A DNA stretch of 64,000 nt from contig OY754333.1 of the NCBI GenBank assembly GCA_963573305.1, forward strand, positions 19,031,013 through 19,095,012, given 5' to 3'. Of this stretch, positions 11,581 through 25,000 are shown piece by piece (position 1 is the stretch's first letter; each line of letters begins with the position of its first letter). The stretch comes from Pyrrhosoma nymphula (Eukaryota; Arthropoda; Insecta; Odonata; Coenagrionidae). The position numbers and the translations under genes are program-made. Under the pieces are notes generated by a model, which did not search any database, was not told the origin of the DNA, and was given only the letters and a program-made list of their open reading frames with translations.

Positions 11581-12907
11581 GTTTTGCTTCATTATAAAGA
11601 AAAAGATCCCGTCTTTCCAATGATAATAACATATCAGCCACTTACCATTATACTTCTCAAGACATTTGTCAAAATGAAGCTCAGCCATTTTCCTTGGGAA
11701 AAGATTCGGGTATGCAAACGCAGTGAGACTTTACTTTAGAAATGAGTAATTTTTAATGGATTGAACTCGTCAGAAAATTTAATAGTGAGTTTGTATGCTT
11801 TCTTGGCTGTTGTTTTAACTAAACAAATTACTTAACGCAGTAACTTTTACAGAATCGCAAAAAATCTTCAGTTATGAAGGCGCTTATAGCGTACGACGCG
11901 AAAAAAGTGGAAACCTTATTGATGCATATTTAGTAAATTACTGAGAATTTCAGTGGTTTAAAGCAATGTATTTTCCTCGTTAACGATACAATATTAACTT
12001 CATGCTGTTTACAGTTTCTTTAATTTAAAAATAAATGTTAGTTCTCTAATATGACTAAGAAAAAATCATGCTAAAACTACCTTAAATTAATACGACTTTT
12101 CGATGATTTCATTGGGATAATGACTAGTATTCAAGAAACATTCAGAATTTTTCAGGTAATTTTTGGGATAATACTGCCTAATAATTTTTCAATCATGTAT
12201 CTTTTACCTCGATTTAATGGAGTGCGTGCAGTATCCAATCACTGTTTGCAACGGCATTTCAAGGTACCTGTAGCAAAAGTCGTTTTATATGTTCCATGCC
12301 AGGGAACCACTGTGTTACAGCAACGTGACAAGAATTTTATATGCAATTACGTGTGTAATATTTTATCATACGAATTTCATCCCCATTAAAAAAATGTTAG
12401 CCCAAGTCGCTTTATTATTTATTCGCGACGACCGAGGTCCATAACACTGCTGGGTATCCGTTATCAAAACCTACTCGGCAAACCGGAGATCTGTCTTCCT
12501 AAGATGTAGGTATCCAGAGAGTTTAACGAATTACCCTCTGTAGAATGCTCCTCTTTACCCATCCTTATGACTTGAAAAACGAGTTACTAGATGTTCGGAG
12601 GACGTTAATGGACTCTAATCTATTATATTCACTGAGGGATCCAAAAGGAATGCAGACTGTGGAGAACTCTGAGTGTCAGATTGTTAGAGGTGTCTTTCAA
12701 CACCTTGTGTTTTCAAATGGCATCGTCACATTGCTTTCTTATTCATTCGGCCTTTAAATAATGAAACTTAATGGAGTATTTTATGGAAACCTTTCGGGTT
12801 CGTGCAATCATTATGTTTTGATTTATCCGTAAAAAATCAGAATTGAGCGTCGTAATGGCCTTTTCGCTTTACATAACTAATGCAATAGAGGACCCTTGAT
12901 TGATTTT
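11581..12907. other. Spacer between the arms of the large inverted repeat
   Basis: About 1.3 kb, AT-rich. ORFs at 12120-12389 and 12545-12757 match nothing I recognise. No transposase motif was seen. Confidence 0.55.
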
Positions 12908-13281
12908 TCATAGAATTTCAAGCGAAGTGATATTTCGCTCAAAATAACTTAATAGGCACCTAGAGTTTGCTTAATCGATATAATGTGCCAGCCGGCTGGC
13001 TCAGAAGTCACTGGTTCGAGTCGCTTTCTCGTTGCCGTCTCTTTTGCTTTGGCCGCGGAGAAACCTAATAACATCCACATAGGATACTACTGAACACGCG
13101 ATCCACAGGGAATGATGTCCCACGAGCGAAATACAAACATAGACACTGAAAAACACGTCCGTTTCCGCGCAACAATGAACAGTGTATTTTTTTATATTTT
13201 CACCTGCTGGTTTCAATAGATCTGATTGAATAATACCCGCAATTATATGGTTAAGTCTCTCTAAAAATACGTTGAAAGTTT
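12908..13281 (-). repeat. Right arm of the large inverted repeat
   Basis: Reverse complement of 11232-11580, with one extra stretch of about 25 bases near the outer end (around 13240-13265). It contains GGTTCGAGTC (13013-13022), a good match to an RNA polymerase III B box, but no convincing A box at the right distance. The whole could be a foldback-type element or two opposite copies of a short repeat. Confidence 0.85.
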
Positions 13282-14853
13282 AAAAATTATTTAAGCTATT
13301 CATGTTCCTTGATTTCCCGACGATCTAGTGTATCACGACTTTGTGAATAAATGTCTAAAAATCCGAAAATGTCTTGCCAGCGTATAGTTTGTAGAATTTC
13401 ACCTTCCTGATGTGCTACGGTATGGGAAATTTACTGCCGCTTAAACTATTTCTAAGTACACCTACACTATTTCTAAGTACACCTACACTATTTCCTTTAC
13501 GAGCAGGTACTTGATATTGGTTCTAGTGCCATTTTATTTTGGGAATTGAGCAAAATCAATTAATTTTGATAGTAGTTTCTAAATAATTGTTTCAATAAAT
13601 TTCGCAAAAACGGAAAATAAATTCTTGCATTCGTATTATTTTTTACGCGATTACTGCTATTTGCTCTCAATAAATGCTAATTTAAATTTGTAATAAACAT
13701 TTCATGCTAATTATCACATTAACGTAGCATGTGAGAATGCCCAGATATTTCTTCACTGATTCATTAATTCAGTGGCACGGGATGTATTTGTCCATGCATG
13801 ATATAAAAATCAAAATGAATTATAAAAATCTGCTTTCACGGGATATGTACCCTTACCTAAATATCTCCTTTCACGGGAATTGTACCCCTGCCTACCCATC
13901 CTTATATGTTAAATTTAGTATTAAAATTAATTTAAACTCCAGCTTTTAAAGGGAGTCTCACAGCTTTTTTGGTCTTTAGCATTTTTACATTTCATTCGTC
14001 GTCTGTCATTTACTTTCAGCATATTTTTGGTATTACAATGACGAAAAAAGGAGAATGTTGAACGCATACCGGGCGACGCCTTCATTGTAATGTGCAACGT
14101 TAGTTTTTCATTGTGTTTTCTTCAAACTAATTTGGGAGTTAACGCTGAAACTTATTTCACGTATTTCTTTTTTCTTCGATCAATTTGTTTTATTACATAA
14201 TCGAGTACACAACTAATTACCCATCTCCTAAAAATTCCAATTCTAAGAAAAACATTTCTTAGGTGCCATGGTGTAGAAGCATTGTGCGAATAAGATGTGT
14301 GGAAGACCAAAGTATTGTTTGAAAGCTGGAAAACTCAGCGTAAATAAAAATAAAATGGAGGTCTGATACTGTTGATTCAATGTAAAATCGTAGCACTTGA
14401 TATTTCAACTGTAAATTTGCAGCAGAAAAAGAGGGAAGGTTAAAGATACCGGGGTAAATGTGAATAAGCTACCTCAAAAATATAAAATAAGGGAGACCTG
14501 ATTGATTTTGCAGAATGTTTAAGTCATTATGACCCTAAATTGATATTGTCACGGAAATATAGAGCATATTGGTTATATGAGCACAAAGCGTTTTCATCAA
14601 ATATTCCGTCAATCTCCATTAGGTATTTTATTACTGAATGGATATGAATTTAATTTGATGGTGCAATTTAATAACCGCAAGGCGTTGACATATGGAAAAT
14701 TCCCGTCGCTAGACACGTGCATATATTTGGAGTGCCTTCCACCATTACGAGTGCTTTGTTACCCCTATCAATACCCGTTCTCATTTGTTCTTTGCATTGC
14801 GCAAATAATTCAGTGGAATTCAAACTGACCGAAGACCCTTTTGTATTCTGCAG
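13282..14853. other. Upstream flank/intron of the receptor gene
   Basis: AT-rich, ending in the acceptor TTGTATTCTGCAG before exon 1. At 13815-13890 a roughly 50-base unit starting TTTCACGGGA occurs twice. No further receptor exon was recognised. Confidence 0.5.
13445..13494 (+). repeat. 21-bp tandem repeat, about 2.4 copies
   Basis: ACTATTTCTAAGTACACCTAC occurs at 13445 and 13466 as identical units, then partially at 13487. Confidence 0.9.
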
Positions 14854-15057
14854 GCTGGCCTCCACGGTTTGACGGGTCACATAGAATTCAACGAGGGAAA
14901 GAGATCGAACTTTCGCCTTGACCTGCTGAAGTTGAAACGGGAGCACCTGCGGAAGGTCGGCCATTGGTCTCCGTCCACTGGCATCAACCTCACTGACGCG
15001 TCGGCCTTCTACGAGACCTCAGCGACGAACATCACGCTTGTCGTGATGACGAGAGAG
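14854..15057 (+). CDS. Receptor exon 1 (in window): end of amino-terminal domain, start of S1
   Basis: 68 codons, phase 0 at both ends, acceptor TTCTGCAG and donor GAG|GTAAGC. The translation begins GLTGHIEFNEGKR, the conserved end of the amino-terminal domain of kainate/AMPA receptors. It continues through FRLDLLKLKREHLRKVGHW to VVMTRE, where S1 begins. GC at third codon positions is about 75%. The short ORFs that overlap it on either strand are shadows. Confidence 0.93.
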
Positions 15058-16440
15058 GTAAGCGTTGGCAATTTGGCTAACTTAAGACTGTTATGTAAAA
15101 GTATTGATTGCTCTTAAGGTATCTTGTCACTAAGTTATTTCTACTGATATACCAAATCCCAACTGACTGACTCTCACGTTATTTGAATCCTATCTGGTGT
15201 TTTAAGAACGATAGAAAACATTATTCAGTACTTCATCCGGAGAATTTTAATTTTATTGCTTTGAAAATGTTAAAATTATTGCATATTTTAATTGCATTTT
15301 ACCACTCCATGCCGATTAGTTTAGTGGCAATTTGTTAATTTTTCCGTATAAAAGATTCCATGTAACGCTTTTCTTTTCATAGATGTATCACTTGCTTGTA
15401 AAAATATGTCTTATGCTTGCGTTTGCATTTTACGTAAGAGTACTACAGTACCATTTCTTATTTGTTTATATTTTGAAGGAAAACTTTTTAAAGGACATTT
15501 CATTTCTTAATTCTACGTCCGCGCCTGGTTTCTTCGATTATCCAATCAGCCTTATAGTTTCGTCAAACATTTATTTTGTCATTTTAAAAAATTCCATTTA
15601 GCACTTTCATCACTTTTTCATTTCACATCGAGATTTTCCAAAATCTTGGTAATTTTTAAAACCTACAATTCTATTCCTTTACTACCTGCCCATCCAAATT
15701 TTTTCAAGCTCCCATTAATTTACAGAAGCATACACAAATTATGGACAAAATTCCATTATTTTTGGTCCCTTGTACGATGCCTCGTCGAACACGAACAATG
15801 AGATTATCAGAAGCAAAATATATTTAACATAGCAAATTGAATGATCAATGAAATTTTGTATTTAAATGTAACTTTAAATACGTTAGTCTTTAACCTTCAA
15901 ATAATATTTAAATAATTGAAAAATATTCAGATTTGTATTTAAGTATTATTTAAATTCATAATTTATTTAAACAGTGGCAATTATAGAACTTATATATGGT
16001 AAAATTTAATGTTGTTGACTTAATTTTGTATAAAATTTGAAAGTTACTGTTCATAATTAAGTATAATGATATTTACATTTCTACATCTTTAAACTGTTCA
16101 AAGTTTTGAGCAGTTGAAAAGTACGAAGTTCTTTATTTAATTTTGAATACAAACTTATGAATGGTATTGTAAATTTCTCAAATATAGGGCCATGTTTTTT
16201 AGTCCTAGCGCTAGGGGTCACAAAAAAACACAACGAAATCCGCCACTGCTAACTTCAATTATTTCTAAGCCATTTCGAATGTTCCCTTTTCCTTCCCACT
16301 GCAATCACTGGCCGACCCCGTTCCGTGCTCTCCCACGTGGCTTATCTTTACCCCCCCCCCCTCTATATCCAACTTTCCCCTCCCCTCCTCTCCCTTCCAC
16401 TACAACCCCAATCCTCCCCCGAACCGCCTCGCCCAAACAG
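15058..16440 (+). other. Receptor intron between exons 1 and 2
   Basis: 1383 bases, AT-rich, with a long C/T-rich stretch at 16320-16440 ahead of the acceptor GCCCAAACAG. Nothing else was recognised. Confidence 0.85.
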
Positions 16441-16644
16441 GAGAAGCCTTACGTAATGGTGAAGGAGGACCGCAACCTAACGGGCAACGCCCGCTTCGAG
16501 GGCTTCTGCATAGACTTGCTCAAGTGGATTGCAGCGCAGGTTGGATTCCATTACGTCATTCGTCTCGTTCCTGACCACATGTACGGCGTCTACGATCCGG
16601 AGACGAGGCAGTGGAACGGCATCGTCCGTGAGCTCATGGACAAG
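16441..16644 (+). CDS. Receptor exon 2: ligand-binding half S1
   Basis: 68 codons, phase 0 at both ends, donor AAG|GTAGGT. It starts EKPYVMVKED, continues with RFEGFCIDLLKWIA (a family signature) and ends GIVRELMDK. Joined to exon 1 it gives MTRE-EKPYVM, the normal kainate-receptor order. Third-position GC is about 78%. The upstream extension of this open frame (from 16192) is intronic pyrimidine-rich sequence, not protein. Confidence 0.95.
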
Positions 16645-17900
16645 GTAGGTGTAGCGGATTTGTAAATGGGTGGTGGGGACTACTCGAGGTGCACATAGAA
16701 ACGGTCACCACTCCGTATGCTGGCAAATATTCCTTAACCTGTAACCTGGCTATAACAATATACACCCTTTGACCCCTGAAGGTCAAGAGATGGCAATAGG
16801 GATCTGAGGACGCATCGATCTTGGCACCTTTTTAAACCTATGATTCGACAGATTTGTAGAGGCCAATCGCTTTTTGTCACCCCTGTGACCTTGACTGTGC
16901 CCTTCCAGGGGTCATGGTTGCATTTTCGATCTCGAAAGTTCTTTCATCGTGTTCCTCGCCTAAAAAACTAATGATTGAAATTTTCACAAATAAAATCCGT
17001 CTTTTTTGTATTTCGAAAAAGTTTACATCGAAAGCCCACAAGGCAAAATTTGTATTTTTGGTTGGACCCAATTTCTGGGGTCAAAAGGTCGTATTAATAA
17101 AACTCTACTTGCACTAAACAAAACTTACGACCGTATTCTACCCAGGTACCAAATTTCATCCATAAGGCATGAAGGAAAATGTCTGAAATTATGGGTAAAA
17201 AATGACACACGATCAATGGGACACTGTATTTCATTTGATTTATTTTAAATATTAAAAAAACAGCCGATGCCGGCCTTTAAATTAAACATTTTCAACTTAG
17301 AATCTGCAGCATTAACAAAAATAAAATATGAAAAACATGGGTTGGGAAATAGTATCAAAATAAAAACAAAGAGACATAAACCAATAAACTACTACAGCAA
17401 ACAATGGATAATCAAGGAATCAGGAGGAAAACGCTTTTCTAAGCTAGAGCTTGAATGATCCGAAGGGAGCAGAGAGATCGAGGGAAGGTTAGGTAGATGA
17501 AATGGTATTTAAAAGGCAGGAAGCCTGTAAAAAAGGGATCGCTGGGAGAGAGAAAGACGAAATATAGGCGATTGTTTCGGAAGGCGCGGGTGGGGATGTG
17601 AAGCGAAGAGTATGGCTGTATTTAAGTGGATCGGTACTGACTATTTAACGGAGTGTAAATAAATGAAAGGTAAGGGATATTCCTACGGGTGGCCAGTGGG
17701 GTCGATGAAAGAGCAGACATGATTTCAGTTCGAGAAGAATTACGGAGTGACGCGTACGCGGTGACGGACTACGGAAATGAAGAAATTAACGGGGCGTTCA
17801 AGAATTTTCAAGTTGGAGGCACAGGCAGTGGAGTAGGTAACGGAGCGGTATTCGATAATTGGGAGAACGCAGCCAGTGAATATGGTTTTCAGGGTATATA
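16645..17900 (+). other. Intron 2, proximal part; nothing recognised
   Basis: Unique-looking sequence with two ORFs of 60-90 codons (17006-17248, 17689-17955) that match no family I know. It may hold old repeats. Confidence 0.5.
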
Positions 17901-17924
17901 TGGAGAAAAACTCGTTCTTTCAAT

Positions 17925-18065
17925 TTTAAAGTCAAATACTTGGGAATCACCATGACTTTAAACATAGCGTGGGAGAAACACAAAGCATCGGTGGCGCTGC
18001 ATTTGAGAAACTAAGAATTATCAAGCGAATAATAGGAAGGTTCTCCAGTGAGGTACAGGGTAGAA
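17925..18065 (+). pseudogene. LINE reverse-transcriptase fragment (APE-type, Jockey/CR1-like)
   Basis: The frame reads VKYLGITM, then LRIIKRIIGRFSSEVQ, as in the stretch downstream of the catalytic region of many arthropod LINEs. The next 350 bases show no further match. A paralogous stretch follows at 18430-18575, so two truncated relics of one family lie side by side. Confidence 0.6.
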
Positions 18066-18369
18066 AATAATAGATGAAGATGGCTAGGGCACAAGAATGA
18101 AAGACAGTAAAATTCCCAGGATTCGGAAAGGGGAGAGAGAAAGTGGGAAGTAAGTTATGGGAAGGCCACGTAATTGATTGATATATGAAAGGAAAAGATG
18201 CCTAATGAAGAGAGACCTATCCTGTGATGATGTGTATAAAGAGAAAACATCTAAAAAAGATGGATAAGTTTGGCTAATATCTAGACTTAAACCTTGTGGA
18301 GCAAGAACTGCTACGGATGGATATCGAAATACTCACATTAGTTACTGTATACCAATCCAATAATGTTGT

Positions 18370-19145
18370 TTGAGTCGTGATGCACAACGGTGTCGGGCAG
18401 CTCCTTATCACAATTCATAGTCCAGTACCTGGGAGTTCAAATACTTGGGAATTTCCTAGGCTTCAGACCTTGCGTGGGGGAAACAAACGAAGAATGTGTG
18501 GCTCTGCATTAAATAAACTAGGACTTATCAAAGCTAATGGTAGGAAGGTTCTCCGATCAAAAAGTTAAAGAGAGATGAGTACTTTTCTCTGGTAGGGCCA
18601 CATCTCGAATTCGCCGTGAGAATTTTGGACCCTGCACAGAGAGATTTAATTCGCTGAGTAAATTAAATACGGAGGAAAGCAGCACGCTTTGTTAAACATT
18701 GCTACAAGCAAACAGAAAGTGTCCCCAGCGGATGGAAAGACTAGATTGGGACCCGTTGGAGACTCGGAGGCTACACGCTAGGCTTAGATTACTTAAAAAT
18801 TTCAGATCAGGCGAGTTTCAGTACGGAGAGAAGAACATTTTCAGGTGCTAAAATACCGTTTTTCCACGACCCATTAGTTATTATGACAAAAACATTGAGA
18901 TACTAACGTAACACATAAAGACACACCATTTACATACAATTTATCTCAGTCCTCTCTCTCTCTTCCTTTCCCCTATTCCCTCACCTTCCATATGGCGTGT
19001 GGCTTCCAGAGACGTGTGGCTGGTGTCCTAACACCCCCATCCCAAAACAGTAGATACAAGTATACATAGAGATATGTATATATAGCCATGCCCCAGGCAC
19101 ACGCATCTACGGCGGCTCTCAGGGTAGTATGTAGATGTAGAATGG
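18370..19145 (+). pseudogene. LINE 3' end relic (Jockey/CR1-like)
   Basis: Fragments in shifting frames follow the standard order of an arthropod LINE C-terminus: VQILG-like near 18438, YFSLVGPHLEFAVRILDP near 18575, RRKAARFVKHCYKQTES near 18670, LDWDPLETRRLHARLRLL-like near 18743. The 3' UTR shares GGTGTCCTAACA (19022) and TAGTATGTAGATGTAG (19124) with the minus-strand copy at 27132-27520. Many stops and frameshifts make it dead. Confidence 0.7.
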
Positions 19146-19169
19146 ATGGACATTAATTTAATGGATATT

Positions 19170-20345
19170 TATGCCTTAACGTAAGGAAGGTCTAGGGACA
19201 AGAAATGACCGCGGTGATAAGGCAGTTGAATTTGATGGAAGAAATAAATTAGCGGTGACAAACACTTGATTTAAACATCACCTCAGACGGAGAATTCCGG
19301 AGTGTACAGTGAGATATCAAATTGATTACACCACAGTGAGGCAGAGGTTTAGGAAGAGTATCAAAAACTAGCGCAACTTTTCGGGAGTGGATGTGGACTC
19401 ATTGTCAGATCATAATTTAGTTCTCATGACACGTGGCGTTATATTTAAAAGCCTTTGTAAAAGTAGGACTATGGAGAAGTGGGACGTTAAAGCATGACAG
19501 TATTGTAAGGAAGGGAATAACAAGAGCTAGTGGAAAGGAAAATTGGTGAATTAAAAGAATTGGGAGCAATCGAGGAAAAATGAGAAAGTATAAAAACAGA
19601 CATAGTAAGAGTGGCAGAGAAAACAATAGAATAATTGGAAGCGAGAAGAATAAAGAATCAATGGATCATAGGAGAAATGATTAGTTACCTAATAAAAAGA
19701 AATGTGACATAACGTCAGCTCTTAACTTGACAAGAGGAAGTAAAAGAAATTAAATAATAAACTACAGCGAGTAACCAATCTGGCGTAGGAAAACTGGTGG
19801 AAAGAGCAATGGGAAGAAATGAAAAATCTGCGGAAAGAGGAGGAAGAGTGAGCGGTAATGTCGCACCCACTGCGCACTGCGCTGTAAGCTTGAGGTGAAA
19901 ATGTGGGCGGTAGGAGAGGGCAAACCATACTAAAGGTTAAGGAAAAAACAGGAAAGATATTGATCGAACAGGAATATATCCAGGATAGGTGGAGAGAATA
20001 TAAATAGGAGATATGTGAGAGCGATAATAGACCTGTGAACCTAGATATAGAATATAGAATAACGAATAAAGACAAGGATAACCACGGACATATCTCCGAT
20101 ACTCGACAGTGAAATAAAGAATTACGAGACATGAAATCAAGAAAATTTGTGGGAGTAAATAACATCCCTTCGGAGTTGCTGAAGAATTCGAGAAATAACG
20201 GAGGACGAACTTTTTTCGTAGGATCAACGAAAAAGGAGTATGGCCAGAGGCCTTAGTAAAAAAAGTCTTAATACCTGTCCCGAAGAAAGATAAATCATCA
20301 GAATGCGAGGAGTATAGAACAATTAGTTTAATATCACACGCGGAA
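19170..20345 (+). pseudogene. Internal fragment of the left-edge RTE-like LINE family
   Basis: This is homologous, in the opposite orientation, to bases about 1965 down to 825 of the element at 1-2870. Shared stretches include GAAATAAATTAG-GTGACAAACACTTG, AAACATCACC, GGGAGTAAATAACATCCCTTCGGAG-like and GAGTATAGAACAAT-AGTTTAAT. It covers the end of the endonuclease and the start of the reverse transcriptase and carries many stops and indels. Both ends are truncated. Confidence 0.8.
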
Positions 20346-20874
20346 AATTTTTAATTAGAATCTTAATTTCATTCCTTTCACATTCACATGCCATTCAATT
20401 CACTGGGAAAATACGCTTCATATATGCAGTTGTTGCAGCGAAAATCACATTTATAAAAATATAGTAATCCTATTATTCTACGTTTCACCCATTGTCACAG
20501 TTAATACTATGTCTTTACGATTACAATTTTCGAAGAAAATAGCGTTGAAAAGTAGGATTTTTTTGCTCATATTAATGGGAGGATGTGCTTTTCTCTAAAG
20601 AGAATAAGATCATAAATTGAATGGCATCCGAGTTATTTTACGTTGGAACCACCTCTGGGGTAGGATTACGATCGCCGTACCCTGACGTGACGGAAACGGA
20701 TGATTGCGTTCAATTTTCCTTCTTTTCGTCCCAGGATTGCATTTGACGGAAGCGTCAGCACCATGGATACTAGGATTTTAAGGATTATAGACTTCCAACT
20801 TCGGCGTGATACCTTTCTTGAAGCTGCCAACCGCGGCGCCACTATTCGCCAGTGAGGGAATCAGACGATCCCAA
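20346..20874. other. Intron 2, nothing recognised
   Basis: AT-rich sequence followed by a slightly GC-richer block; no coding or repeat signature was identified. Confidence 0.5.
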
Positions 20875-22063
20875 TGGGTGCTTTCCAATTAGGCGACTCC
20901 CAGCGACTCATGCGTCGCTTGGAGACAACTTGTGTCGACTTCCACTTCGGCTAATTGGAAAGCAGATATCCATGCGCAGGAGTCGATGCGCAGTCGCAAT
21001 TGTTTGAAACATGACGATCAAGTATATGAACAAGTTAATCAGATATTTTTCCATTGAATGAAGTCTCAACTGTTGACAGAAACTTCACCAGTGGGTTCAT
21101 TATTAATAATTAAAGGTTGGCACATTAATTTTATGCAATGGCCGCCAAGATGTGACGCATTATTATAGGAATAATAGTTATTCATTCTTCTGTAGTCCTA
21201 GACTCCTATTACCATTTTAATACAGATCGCTTATTAATTTTTCCGTTAAATATAATAACATAACTCTCAACACGATAAAGGAGAAATACAATCTCCTAAT
21301 GCCTATTAAGTTTTTCTTAAATACATTCCATCAAAACCGGGGGTATCTGGCGGATGCATTTCATTCGCCTATGTTTTAAATTATGTTTTATTTTTTTAAA
21401 CTATAAATTCCATAAGAGAGGTTTGGTTTTCAATTTCATTTGGTTTATAACGCACTGAGTAAAAAGAATGCAGTAGGATCAATTAAAGAGATTGAACCTA
21501 CAGCATCCGTCAAAAATTAATTTAATTATTTTTAGGTTAACTTACTGCTTATGAGTCATGCACTTTTATGTAATAAAACGTGAATTGCCATATGATTGTA
21601 TAAAACGAATATTTAATCGTGCTGCGTTTAGTGGGTTTTCCAAGTATGAGGGAAAATATTTTCAATTGGACCAAAAGAATGATCGATTATGGAAAATACA
21701 TGCATTGTATTACTATTGCCAGTGTAGTTTTCGATTTATATATGAGTGAATAAATGCCTACGTGCAGGGAAACCAAACTAGGCCTTTCTTAATTACAATT
21801 AGTACACATACATATGTATTTACGTGATATTCATTATAAATGGCGCAGCCATTGTTGCAACGAATTTTTCTGGCCCAATTTGTCCCAAATGACCGGAATC
21901 TACTCTACTTTGAAACAATACAATATCAAACTCTCCTTTTCCAGCGAGTCGTTTTGAGTCAACACGCGTCAGCGACTCTTAGCAACGCGGAACAATTAGA
22001 AAGCAGAAAAGTCGCTCGGAGTCGACTCACGTCGACTTGCGTCGTTAAGTGGAAAGCACCCAT
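20875..22063. mobile_element. Candidate non-autonomous DNA transposon with GGGTGCTTTCC ends
   Basis: ATGGGTGCTTTCCAATTA at 20874-20891 and the inverted GTGGAAAGCACCCAT at 22049-22063 form imperfect terminal repeats about 1.19 kb apart. Both ends carry GCGACT/GTCGAC subterminal repeats. The left end is also a small hairpin on its own: TGCTTTCCAATTAG (20879-20892) and its perfect inverse (20951-20964). No clear target duplication was found, so two separate relics of one family are an alternative. Confidence 0.5.
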
Positions 22064-25000
22064 GTAAACAAACGTAGTTTCGCTTTTTTTCATTTCGAAC
22101 TGAGGGAAATTACGGCTAGTTAGGAAGCAACTAATGGTTTTATCGGTCAGATATAACCATGTTAACTAAATCTGATGTTCATATAATCACATAAAACCCT
22201 TGCTATACTGTAACGTGAAGAATAAAACAGAGTACTTACATTAGCCTTAAACAAGCTGTCTGTTCTTCACACCTAAAATTTTGTTCTTCCTCACGGTTAC
22301 GGAATATCCTTTGGAGCATTCAGGAACAAAGTAAGATCTCTTACCCATTTTTAGGCGAGAAATAAATCTTTTTTCATACCAACAATTGAAAATCCTCACA
22401 AGCCGCCATCCCACCATCGTAAACAAAGTGACGATAGTGACAAAACGTAAGCAAACTCAATCAGAAACCTCACTATTGCCACCTATTGAACGGCTTCAAA
22501 AAATGTAACCAAAAATAATGAAAGCGCAATGAACTTGGCAGGGCTAGTCAGCACATAATTTTGACTGTTTTTGAAAACAAAATGCTAAACAGTTGCTAAG
22601 TAGCTGTTCATTTTACATAGCTTATAATCAAAATATAAATACTCGGAAAATGTGCTGAAAATTATTGCTTTTAGAAAGTTAATTATTTCATTCTTGTGCC
22701 AAAAGGTGAAATTGACTACCTGGAAGTAAAATTTTATAAATAATGAGAATAAAATGCTCTCCTCTGATTGGCTGCCGGATTGGTGATGGAAAAATTAAAG
22801 CCGGTGTCCCTCGGTAATATTTTTTCGTGCATTTATTCATGAATAAAAAATTCATGAAAACTCCGTAAGTGGGAGTCCTGTGTTAACTTTTTTCGTAAAT
22901 TAATTCTTGAATAATTAATAAAACTCAAAGATCAGACTGCGCATGAACGTTCCAATATTATGTGAAATTCTGTAAATTATGTATCTGTAAATTCTTGACG
23001 AAATGGGACCAACGAACACTTTTTCTGCGCGCATGCGCCTCGACCATTCCCATGCCAGAGACAACTTCGACTACTTGTTTACCACCAGTTGCAACAATAT
23101 GAGGAGAAAAATAGTATTCACGGTCCGGTACATTTGAGCAAAATCTTGTTTCATTGTAGAGCAGGAGCATGATTATTTTTTACAAACATCCGGCGTTAAT
23201 TCAGCCATTCTAATTATATCAATTTATCACGTGTTATTACTAGGGAACTACTAAGATGGTATCTTTATGTGAATTATCGTGAGCCAGTATGCTCGCTCAT
23301 TCAACTCATTTTATAGACACATTAATCCATAATTATTTCCGTGCAATTACAGTAATTAGGCTCGTGTGAACAGCAAAAAAATCTTCGTTATTTGTTCTTT
23401 TCGCATCATTCCCCAAGGATGTCAGCGAAACCTAATTCTCTTTCAGAACCTTTTCCGATCATTGCCCAATTCAAGAATTTTTCCTGCTCGTGTTATATTA
23501 AGGCTTACACGTTAATGAATCTTATTTCATGAATTTGAATTTCATTAGTAAAATTACGAAAACATTTATCTTGGGACTAAGGCTTAAGATTAGGCGTTGT
23601 CAAGGTTTGCTCATCGTCTTTTTACGGCGCCGTCAACGTAAAGGTCGCCGTAATAGGTTCCACTACGTAATAATAAACAAGCTACACGAACATCACCGTC
23701 CGTTTCCGTCGCGTAAGGAAACGTCTGTCGTAATCCAGACCTAAATGAGGGGAAAGGGGGTGGCGCAAAATGGCGGGCAGCGTACTCACTCTCTATTCTC
23801 CATTTACCTCAACGGTGGAGACAGACATGCATGAGGAAGTACGTGTGTGGGTTTGTATTTTGAGGGAAATGGATACGCCTCCCCTTCGGGGACCGTTGAA
23901 ATGGGAGGGTGTTGTGGGTACGGCTCGACTGTTCTAGACACCGAGCGTTAAACCCTGGCGAATCCTAGAGCTCCTGTTTGCACCTCGCCCGTTCCACCGA
24001 AAATCGTTTAGTCCTGCTAGGATACAGTGTCTTCGTGGATTTGTCGTTGGATAACCAAAGGAGGCGTATATCCCTAAGGACTATGAGCACTCCCTGCATT
24101 GCATGTGTGGCAAAGGCTTTCGAATACTACTGATGAGGGAACGGTGCTCGCAAAATCATCCTCCAAATGGTTACCGTTAAAGTGAGAGCGTGAGGAAAAT
24201 TCGTCACATTTTCCTCACGCGTGGCATTTTTCGTCAAGCGTTGGGCAAAATAGTCTGAAAATCGGATGTCTTTTTTAAAATAATACTGTGAATTTTTGTG
24301 TTGGAAAATTTTCCTTAAATGCAGGTTTTTATGAAACGTTTTATGAAATAAAGCTGGTCATGTTTACGCTTGCAATGTGGCTACCGTGAATAAACTAGTA
24401 ATTTGGCTCTGAATTTTTTTCCGTAAAGCTTTATACGAAATCAGTTTCAAAAAAGCTAATTTTATCAAACTGTGTTCCCTAACGAATTAACTTTACAAAA
24501 ACCTTGGTTTCATGAATATAGTAATCGGTGTTTCAAATTCCATGAAATCGTTTGGTCAAATTTTAGTAAAATATTATTTAAAACTTTTACTGAAAATTTT
24601 CACCTTGAGAAACTGGTATAAGGGAGCAATAAATAAAATGAGTTATTCAAGTCTTAAATGTAAATTATGTTTTTGCCGACTTCAATAAGATGTAGTGAAA
24701 TTTATGATATTTTTAAATCATTACGGTAAAGTAAAATATGTTTAAAAAAAGTCCTATCAAAAGTAAATCTATAATAATTTTCTTTATTTCTCCGTGACAA
24801 TTGATTAATTTATTTCACTCTTAATGCATTAATTTTCAGGGCTGGGATGTTTTCATGTTGACAACAAGCTAAAACTTAAATTCTTGATTAGATCAATTTT
24901 CTTTGAAAGCAATGATTTTCTCTATCCAGGGAAAATTTCACCGAAGCACGGGTATCCTTGCTATAATGAGCCCAACTATTCTTTCCAGAACGGCAATTGT

